From a virus: a stretch of DNA of 27,504 bases. The DNA lies in IMG/VR virus record IMGVR_UViG_3300044998_000078, positions 1 to 27,504 of that record. One strand, 5' to 3'. The notes beneath the pieces were generated by a model that made no database searches, had not been told where the DNA came from, and was given only the letters and a program-made list of their open reading frames with translations. The translations under genes and the position numbers were made by a program. Below are positions 1-5,090 of the stretch, piece by piece (the stretch's first letter is position 1; every line of letters starts with the position of its first letter).

Positions 1-105
1 GACGGGGCGCCGACGGGCCCGCGCAAGGGCGCCGACGGGCCCGCGCAAGGGCGCCGACGGGGCGCCGGCGCTGACGGGGCGCGGCCGGGCCCGCGCAGGG
101 GCGCC
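1..105. repeat. Left 11-bp tandem array, G-rich on the + strand
   Basis: Nine 11-base units are visible: six in a row at 1-66, a 6-base interruption at 67-72, then three at 73-105. The main units read gacggggcgcc, gacgggcccgc and gcaagggcgcc. The array touches the window edge, so its true length is unknown. Read in shifted register, cgacggggcgc differs at one base of eleven from the reverse complement of a unit of the array at 144-418. The two arrays are therefore related and face each other. I see no gene in it. Position suggests a counterpart of the short repeats next to the T7 terminal repeat, which is inference. Confidence 0.85.
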
Positions 106-110
106 GCAGT

Positions 111-143
111 CGGCGCGCGGTTCCGTGCCGGTCAGTGTTTTTT
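111..143. other. Hairpin plus T-tract between the two repeat arrays
   Basis: CGGCGCG (111-117) can pair with CGTGCCG (124-130) over seven base pairs, one of them G-T, around a 6-base loop. Seven bases later come six T (138-143). The spacing is loose for a Rho-independent terminator. What is clear is that this short non-repetitive segment is the pivot at which the repeat orientation flips. Confidence 0.4.
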
Positions 144-418
144 GTCCGCCGTCGGTCCGCTGCCGGTCCGCCGTCGGTCCGCTGCCGGTCCGCTGCCGGC
201 GCGCCATCGGTTCGCTACTGGCGCGCCATCGGTCCGCTACCGGCGCGCCATCGGTTCGCTGCCGGCGCGCCGTCGGCTCGCCATCGGTCCGCTGTCGGTC
301 CGCTGTCGGTCCGCTGCCGGCGCGCCATCGGCCCGCTGTCGGTCCGCTGTCGGTCCGCTGCCGGCGCGCCGTCGGTCCGCTGTCGGTCCGCTGCCGGTCC
401 GCTACCGGCGCGCCATCG
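144..418. repeat. Right 11-bp tandem array, 25 units
   Basis: Twenty-five consecutive 11-base units fill this stretch with no change of spacing. The commonest units are gtccgctgccg, gtccgctgtcg and gcgcgccatcg. Variation sits mainly at the second and third bases and at the seventh to ninth bases, while the flanking cg steps are kept. Because 11 is not a multiple of 3, the array is open in several frames and gives false reading frames of about 100 to 130 codons. It lies just upstream of the first gene, where T7 carries an array of 7-bp repeats beside its terminal repeat. A role in packaging, concatemer processing or replication initiation is possible but unproven. Confidence 0.92.
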
Positions 419-452
419 GTTTGCGGCGCGGTTTGTGACGCAATTCACAGTC

Positions 453-493
453 AAGAAAAAAAGCTTGCATTCGTGGAACTATCCGTTTAAGGT
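453..493 (+). promoter_or_regulatory. Candidate host sigma70-type early promoter
   Basis: TTGCAT at 465-470 and TAAGGT at 488-493 are 17 bases apart, matching a bacterial -35 and -10 in form, and an A-rich tract at about 453-462 lies directly upstream. This is the only AT-rich patch between the GC-rich arrays and the first gene at 554. It therefore fits the place where host polymerase would begin early transcription. The -10 match is imperfect. Confidence 0.35.
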
Positions 494-553
494 TCGGTCC
501 ACTAGCGACGATACCGCGGTTTGATAGACCCACTACCAACGGAGACTACATTC

Positions 554-1333
554 ATGACCAAACCGAACTCTGCAGAATTGTGGCGCGGGCCTTCCCTAAT
601 CGACGGCGCGCCGATTGTCGTGATTGTTTCGGGATTGAATGCCAGCGCCAATTCGAAAACAGGCAACATGCTGCAGACATACATTCTGCGCGCCGACGTG
701 GCGCCGACCGATGCAATTCGCTCTGGCGCCGACGCATCAATCTGCGGCGATTGTCCTGCACGTGGCGATGGCACTGGCAAAGGGCGGACTTGCTATGTCA
801 ACGTCGGTCAGGGGCCGCTTGCAGTCTGGCGCGCATGGCAACGCGGTACCGTACCGCATGCGGTGCGCGTAGACGGTCTGTTCTACGTCGGCGGCGCAGC
901 TAACCCGACATGTATCGGCGCCGGCCGCATGGTGCGGTTGGGTACCTATGGCGATCCTGCGGCCGTACCGGCCGATGTCTGGCATTCGCTGACAACTCGA
1001 GCGATTGGTCATACCGGATACACGCATCAATGGCGAAAAGCTTTCGCGGCGCCGTTGCGCACGTTGTGCATGGCTAGCGCGGACAGCGAACAGGATGCGG
1101 CCGACGCGCGCGCCGCTGGATGGCGATTCTTCCGCGTTGCGTTTCCGGGAGACGCGCCGCGTCGGCTGGATCTGGGTGAATCTGTTTGTCCGGCATCGGC
1201 TGAAGCGGGTTACAAACTGACTTGTGAGTCTTGCCGTGCCTGCAGTGGCGCCAATGGCCGGCGCGGATCGATTGTGATTCAGGCGCACGGCGGTTTCGCC
1301 GTCATGGCGAACGTGCGGCGCAAAGGTGCTTGA
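554..1333 (+). CDS. Conserved cysteine-rich phage protein of unknown function
   Basis: A 259-residue protein. The ATG at 554 is chosen over the upstream TTG at 521 because a purine-rich ggaga motif lies about 9 bases before it. The protein has cysteine clusters at both ends: a CGDC pair near residue 64 followed by a cysteine about 16 residues on, and a CESCRAC cluster near the C-terminus. It has no signal peptide or membrane segment. The pattern resembles a widespread phage protein I associate with the DUF7227 group, but that name is from memory and not tested. The cysteines could bind zinc or a metal cluster. It is the first gene after the repeats and the early promoter candidate, so it is probably expressed first. 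Its base composition looks less GC-rich than the genes after 2600. Confidence 0.8.
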   Translation: MTKPNSAELWRGPSLIDGAPIVVIVSGLNASANSKTGNMLQTYILRADVAPTDAIRSGADASICGDCPARGDGTGKGRTCYVNVGQGPLAVWRAWQRGTVPHAVRVDGLFYVGGAANPTCIGAGRMVRLGTYGDPAAVPADVWHSLTTRAIGHTGYTHQWRKAFAAPLRTLCMASADSEQDAADARAAGWRFFRVAFPGDAPRRLDLGESVCPASAEAGYKLTCESCRACSGANGRRGSIVIQAHGGFAVMANVRRKGA

Positions 1334-1375
1334 TCGGTTCACAACATCCTGGCCATTCAATCGGGAGGCTATCCG

Positions 1376-1579
1376 ATGAACAATTCCAATGCGATGCGCA
1401 TCATCAATACGTGCAAGGGGCGCGATCGAATCACGGTGCGAACCCCGAACGGATCAACGGTGACGGGGCGCGTATGCGCGGCGCTAATTTTTCGCGGCTC
1501 GCACGTTGTCATAGATGTCGGCAACGGCCGGCCGATGGTGGCGAATGAGTCTAACATCATCAAGCACGAACCGGCATAA
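1376..1579 (+). CDS. Small early protein, unknown
   Basis: A 67-residue protein with a good ribosome site (gggagg) 9 bases before its ATG. It is basic and rich in beta-prone segments, with the pattern TVRTPNGSTVTGRV in the middle, which suggests a small barrel-like fold. I do not recognise a family. It sits in a run of closely spaced early genes that probably share one transcript. Confidence 0.7.
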   Translation: MNNSNAMRIINTCKGRDRITVRTPNGSTVTGRVCAALIFRGSHVVIDVGNGRPMVANESNIIKHEPA

Positions 1580-1603
1580 CTGACTCTGAATGGGGAAACG
1601 ACC

Positions 1604-1813
1604 ATGGACACGATGAATAACCGTGCACTGATGGCTAAAGTAGAGGCTGCGCGCCGCGCATGGTATCGTGCCGCGAACCCGGGCGAAACGGCGCAGCGTC
1701 GTGAAACAACGATCGCCGATCTGAATCGGAGACAGTTGCGGGTTCGCGCATTAAAAGCCAAGTATGATTCCGCACTGGCGGCGCTAGAGGAGAAAGTCCA
1801 TGTACGTGCTTAA
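1604..1813 (+). CDS. Small helical early protein, unknown
   Basis: A 69-residue, charged, mostly helical protein rich in Ala, Arg and Lys. It has a ggggaaa ribosome site upstream of the ATG at 1604; a second in-frame ATG at 1613 is possible. Its last codons overlap the start of the next gene by 14 bases, which suggests coupled translation. No family is recognised. Confidence 0.68.
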   Translation: MDTMNNRALMAKVEAARRAWYRAANPGETAQRRETTIADLNRRQLRVRALKAKYDSALAALEEKVHVRA

Positions 1814-2585
1814 GTACACCTATGGTCGCCGACATGCCATTGTCGGGCCTACCAATGTGCCGATCGATAGTGGGCTGCCTATTGCGCGGCTGGAATGGGT
1901 GGGAGTTAACGCTGATGGCAAGGCCGACGCGCGCGCCACGCTGTTCGCGAACCGCGAACAAGCTAACGCCGCCGCGGCGGTCCTGCGCCTACTTTGCCTG
2001 CGTGGAACGCGCGGCCGCATTAGCGTGGTGCCTGCAGATAACCCACTAGGGCGCCGACGCTCCGCGGCTCGTTCCGATAAACCGCGCATGACCGACGATT
2101 CCGCGGCAGCCGACGAAATAGAGCGCGTGCGGACCATCGCGCTAACTCTGCTGAACCGCGCGCGCATCGCTGGGCGCCGCGTGCCTGCCGATAGCGAAGT
2201 CAAGTGCTGGATCATGCAAGAACGCGCCTGCGGGTCACGTGGTGGGCGGTTCGGTTCCCAGTTTGGCATCGCGATCCATCCGCGCGTGCTGCGCGACCCG
2301 CGCGAAGGGCGCCTGATCTACACGGTGGCCCACGAACTGGCGCATGTTTGTCAGGTATGGGAGAATGGGTGGACCGACCACGGTCCGAAATTCATGGCAT
2401 GGCTAAAGGCGCTGTGCCCGCCGCAGTGGGTGGCGTACGAATTGTCGTACAAGCCGCGCGAGGCGCGCCGTGCTGGTATCTACCTGACCAAAGAAACGGC
2501 GCGGGAAGTGTTTGAGCACGTCCTAGGCATGCGGACGGGGGCGCATCGCCGTGTCTCGGATCAACTGCTGTCGAGCCTGCGCTAG
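1800..2585 (+). CDS. SprT-like zinc metallopeptidase with extra N-terminal domain
   Basis: A 261-residue protein. Residues 178-182 are HELAH and a third histidine lies at about 194 in WTDHGPKF. This is the HExxH plus downstream His arrangement of SprT/SPRTN-type zinc peptidases, whose characterised members cut DNA-bound proteins. Residues about 105-225 form the SprT-like region. The first 95 or so residues are a separate domain I do not recognise, joined by a basic linker, with a possible internal start at Met97. The ATG at 1800 has a gaggagaaag ribosome site and overlaps the previous gene. The fold call rests on motif and spacing. The target is unknown; a host DNA-binding or defence protein would be plausible for an early gene, but that is inference. 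Confidence 0.82.
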   Translation: MYVLKYTYGRRHAIVGPTNVPIDSGLPIARLEWVGVNADGKADARATLFANREQANAAAAVLRLLCLRGTRGRISVVPADNPLGRRRSAARSDKPRMTDDSAAADEIERVRTIALTLLNRARIAGRRVPADSEVKCWIMQERACGSRGGRFGSQFGIAIHPRVLRDPREGRLIYTVAHELAHVCQVWENGWTDHGPKFMAWLKALCPPQWVAYELSYKPREARRAGIYLTKETAREVFEHVLGMRTGAHRRVSDQLLSSLR

Positions 2586-2606
2586 TGCCGACACTGGAGG
2601 GTCATC

Positions 2607-3029
2607 ATGTCCACAACCTGCATGCTTGCGGCCGGCGCTGCCCTGTTCGCGACTGTCGATGAGGCCGCCGTTGCCGCGCTCGCTGAGGCCATGGCGGCGC
2701 GGCCAGCCAAGCACGAACACGCTGGTGTCGTGTACCGCTGCGGCGATGGCTACGGATACACCGCGCCCCAGCGGGGCGGGCGCATCGGGTTCCGTCTGGC
2801 CGTCGACCTGCCGAAGGGCGCACGGCTGGCGGCGCTGTACCACACGCACCCGGTCGCATTCATGGATTGGCAATTCTCGGAGCATGACACCGAGGTGGCC
2901 GCGAAGATGCTTGTACCTTCCTTCGTCGGTGTGGTACGATATGGCCGGGTTATAGCACTAGACCCGGGAGCATTCACTGTTGGCGTGCCCACCGAGGGGC
3001 GCCGAGTAACCGAGGAGGAGAAACGATGA
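2607..3029 (+). CDS. JAMM/JAB-like metallopeptidase (DUF4329-like)
   Basis: A 140-residue protein. The metal-binding pattern of the JAB/MPN+ fold is complete: Glu37 before the first strand, His79-Thr-His81-Pro82, then Ser91 and Asp94. Members of this fold hydrolyse isopeptide or peptide bonds or act as toxin-like domains. The closest group I recall is DUF4329, which has the same YHTHP...FSxxD layout. The ribosome site ggaggg precedes the ATG. It ends in an ATGA overlap with the next gene. It follows the SprT-like gene directly, so two unrelated metallopeptidases are co-expressed early. The substrate is unknown. Confidence 0.78.
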   Translation: MSTTCMLAAGAALFATVDEAAVAALAEAMAARPAKHEHAGVVYRCGDGYGYTAPQRGGRIGFRLAVDLPKGARLAALYHTHPVAFMDWQFSEHDTEVAAKMLVPSFVGVVRYGRVIALDPGAFTVGVPTEGRRVTEEEKR

Positions 3030-3196
3030 ACAATGAGAAGCCCTTTCCCAAAGTGGTGGCGCTGTACGGGCCGGAAGCTGCCCGTCTGGCTGCCGTCAAG
3101 CGTTGGCAGATGGCGCTGCTGTCCCTGCGGAATGTCGCAGAAAGGGCGCGGCGCGAACAGCAGAAGCAGCCGTGGGCTGCAAAGGAGGAGAAGTGA
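3026..3196 (+). CDS. Small basic protein, unknown
   Basis: A 56-residue protein. Its ATG overlaps the stop of the JAMM-like gene (ATGA), preceded by a strong gaggaggag ribosome site. It has a KPFPKVVALYGPEA start followed by an amphipathic basic helix. It is the first of four small genes joined by 4-base overlaps. No family is recognised. Confidence 0.68.
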   Translation: MNNEKPFPKVVALYGPEAARLAAVKRWQMALLSLRNVAERARREQQKQPWAAKEEK

Positions 3197-3537
3197 GCGA
3201 GCCAAGAGCATCGTGGAAAGACGTGGTCCGCGTCCAGAATGAGGTTATCAAACAGCGCGAGGCCGAGGTCGCCGCACTGCTCGCCCGCGTGGCGGAGTTG
3301 GAGGCTGAGAGCGAGCGGCTGAGAGTCTTGTGGGAGCGCGACAGTGCGGCTTTCGGCACAGCGATAGCCCAGCGGGACACGGCGCGCGCCGAGCGCGAGG
3401 ACTATCGCGCCCGCTTGGCCGAGGTGGCGTGCGAGAACACCGACCTGCGATGGCGCATTACTGAACTGGCGCAGACCGCAGAAAACTTGCGCCACGAAGT
3501 CGATGAGTGGAAGCGAGCGGCGAGGAGGGAGAAGTGA
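3193..3537 (+). CDS. Coiled-coil protein, GTG start
   Basis: A 114-residue protein starting at the GTG that overlaps the previous stop (GTGA), with a perfect aaaggaggag site upstream. An in-frame ATG at 3103 lies inside the preceding gene and lacks such a site, so GTG is preferred. Residues about 15-110 have Leu, Val and Ala at heptad spacing with many Glu and Arg, typical of a long coiled coil. Its C-terminal part, ENTDLRWRITEL, resembles ENAALRWRVSEL in the next gene, so the two look like tandem relatives. Function unknown; a scaffold, adaptor or inhibitor would fit. Confidence 0.75.
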   Translation: MSEPRASWKDVVRVQNEVIKQREAEVAALLARVAELEAESERLRVLWERDSAAFGTAIAQRDTARAEREDYRARLAEVACENTDLRWRITELAQTAENLRHEVDEWKRAARREK

Positions 3538-3740
3538 GCACTTGGCAATGTCCGGACTGCGGCAGCATCGGCACTCCGTATGTAGCGGAGATCGCAGCTT
3601 TGCGCGCCCGCGTGGCCAACCTCGAGGGTGCCCTGAACGCGGCCATTGCTCGCGGGGCGGCGCTGGAACACGAGAACGCCGCGCTGCGGTGGCGGGTCAG
3701 CGAGTTGGAAGCCGAGGCCGACGGGCAGGAGGGCGCATGA
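3534..3740 (+). CDS. Half zinc-knuckle plus coiled-coil protein, GTG start
   Basis: A 68-residue protein starting at GTG in a GTGA overlap, with a ggaggga ribosome site. The N-terminus, STWQCPDCGS, holds one CxxC pair, half of a zinc ribbon, so zinc binding would need a dimer or partner. The rest is a short coiled coil. The segment ENAALRWRVSELEAEA parallels the C-terminus of the preceding gene, which suggests local duplication. Confidence 0.7.
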   Translation: MSTWQCPDCGSIGTPYVAEIAALRARVANLEGALNAAIARGAALEHENAALRWRVSELEAEADGQEGA

Positions 3741-3934
3741 GCACCGAAGTCAAGTGGCCGAAGCGTCGGGAGTTGATGGGCTACCGCTACGACACGGGCG
3801 AGCACGCCACCCGGCCGGCCAGCGAATGGCGGGAGATGATCCCAAAGGGCGGCACCGCCCGGAATGATGGCGATGGCACGGTGGCAATCTACAACGGGGA
3901 CGGAAGACGGATCGCAGAAGTGTATCTGCGGTGA
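3737..3934 (+). CDS. Small conserved-looking protein, unknown
   Basis: A 65-residue hydrophilic protein beginning in an ATGA overlap with the previous gene and preceded by a gcaggaggg site. It contains aromatic and glycine-rich segments (MGYRYDTGEHATRPASEW) and ends in a predicted strand. It is the last gene of the 4-base-overlap chain and ends 24 bases before the integrase gene. No family is recognised. Confidence 0.65.
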   Translation: MSTEVKWPKRRELMGYRYDTGEHATRPASEWREMIPKGGTARNDGDGTVAIYNGDGRRIAEVYLR

Positions 3935-3958
3935 CTCTCGACCCAACAGGAGGATGAC

Positions 3959-5068
3959 ATGCGACTGACACAACGTGGCGGAATCTGGTGGATTGACTAC
4001 CGCGACAGCACTGGCCGGCGCCGCCGCACGTCCACGGGGGTGCGCGTCGACGAGGCCGGGGCGCGTGCCCGGGCCACCGCCGAGGGCGCCCGCCTGATCG
4101 CAGAGGACGGGAACCGCAAGGCCGCCGCACTGACCCTTAGGGCGGCCGCTGAGCGCACCTACGCAGAGCGCTGGGCGCGGGCCAAATCGGCGCCCGTCAT
4201 GCGCCGCATCGTCGACGTGGTGGTCCGCGACCTCGGCGCCCTGCCGCTGGACGCGGTGAACTACGGGGTGTTGCGCGACTACTGCGAGGCCCGCCTGCGA
4301 GAGGGCAAGGCGCCGGCCACGGTGAACCGCCGCATGTCCGCCGTCGGCGTGATCCTGCGGGAGGCCGTGCGCCGGGGCGAACGGGCGGCCCGTGGCGAGG
4401 TTCCCCACTACCGGGAGAACAACCTCAGGGACCGCTACCTGTCGCCCGAGGAGGAGGCCCGCCTGCTGGACCAGATGGCGCGCCTCGAGCGGGCCGGAGA
4501 AGCCCCACGGGAGGACGGGGAGGGGGGACAGTGGGTGTGGATGGGGGCGCTGACTGCGCTGCTCATAGACACTGGTATGCGGTTTGGCGAGGTGTTCATT
4601 GCGACCACTGCGCCGGATGCGATGGCGCTGGACCTGCGGCATGGCGCCACGAAGACCGGCGCCGGCCGGCTGGTCCCGCTGACCCGCCGCGCCGCCGAAG
4701 CCTACGGGGTGGTTCGGTCCAGCCCGTGGATGCCCCGGCTGCTGGCGATGGGAGAGAAGCGGCGGTGGGACTGGTGCTCGCATCGGTTCAACCGGGCGTG
4801 CAAGCTGGCCGGCATCGAGGGCGTGACACTGCACACGCTGCGGCACACCTGCGCAAGCCGGCTGGTCCAGCGTGGCGTCTCGATCTATACCGTGTCGAAG
4901 TGGCTGGGCCACTCGTCGGTGAAGGTCACCGAGCGCTACGCGAAGCTGGCGCCAGACGCCCTGTCGCAGGCGTTGTCGGCGCTCGAGCGGCGCCCTGCAT
5001 CGGTGGAAGGGGCGGGGTGTGCCATGAATTGGACGTCCCCTTACACCCTCCCCGTATCGCCCCGTTAG
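3959..5068 (+). CDS. int: Tyrosine recombinase / phage integrase
   Basis: A 369-residue site-specific recombinase. All catalytic positions of the tyrosine recombinase family are visible: Arg208 in DTGMRFGEV, the beta-hairpin Lys232, His292 and Arg295 in HTLRH, His318 in WLGHSS and the nucleophile Tyr327 in TERYAKL. Residues about 1-55 resemble the arm-binding domain, 60-145 the core-binding SAM-like domain and 160-335 the catalytic domain. The ribosome site is aggagga before ATG 3959. About 40 residues follow the catalytic Tyr; the last of these overlap the promoter-like element at 5028-5046. Integrase upstream of the RNA polymerase gene is also the arrangement of temperate-type marine T7-like phages. 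I found no clear attachment site beside it; the tRNA-like segment at 11231-11258 is the best candidate. Confidence 0.95.
   Translation: MRLTQRGGIWWIDYRDSTGRRRRTSTGVRVDEAGARARATAEGARLIAEDGNRKAAALTLRAAAERTYAERWARAKSAPVMRRIVDVVVRDLGALPLDAVNYGVLRDYCEARLREGKAPATVNRRMSAVGVILREAVRRGERAARGEVPHYRENNLRDRYLSPEEEARLLDQMARLERAGEAPREDGEGGQWVWMGALTALLIDTGMRFGEVFIATTAPDAMALDLRHGATKTGAGRLVPLTRRAAEAYGVVRSSPWMPRLLAMGEKRRWDWCSHRFNRACKLAGIEGVTLHTLRHTCASRLVQRGVSIYTVSKWLGHSSVKVTERYAKLAPDALSQALSALERRPASVEGAGCAMNWTSPYTLPVSPR
5028..5046 (+). promoter_or_regulatory. Candidate phage RNA polymerase promoter, copy 1
   Basis: The sequence attggacgtccccttacac recurs at 7762-7780 with one change in 19. It lies inside the 3-prime end of the integrase gene, 45 bases before the RNA polymerase start. 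The core CCCTTAC resembles the CCCTCAC core of T3- and gh-1-type promoters. A copy upstream of the polymerase gene would let the polymerase amplify its own mRNA. The promoter role and orientation are inferred. Confidence 0.5.
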
Positions 5069-5090
5069 GTTTTCACTTCAGGAGAAGCAC

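Noticed and set aside
144-418. CRISPR array
   Set aside because: Units are 11 bases with no spacers between them, so this is a simple tandem array.
125-524. Three overlapping + strand reading frames and one - strand frame of 79 to 129 codons over the repeat array
   Set aside because: They translate an 11-base tandem repeat, which is open in several frames by construction; the products are Arg/Ser/Ala repeats with no ribosome site.
3458-4912. A 484-codon - strand frame opposite the integrase gene
   Set aside because: It is antisense to an integrase with all catalytic residues; no motif seen.
5047-5090. Attachment site directly after the integrase gene
   Set aside because: No tRNA-like or repeated segment other than the promoter-like element is present; the tRNA end at 11231-11258 is a better candidate.
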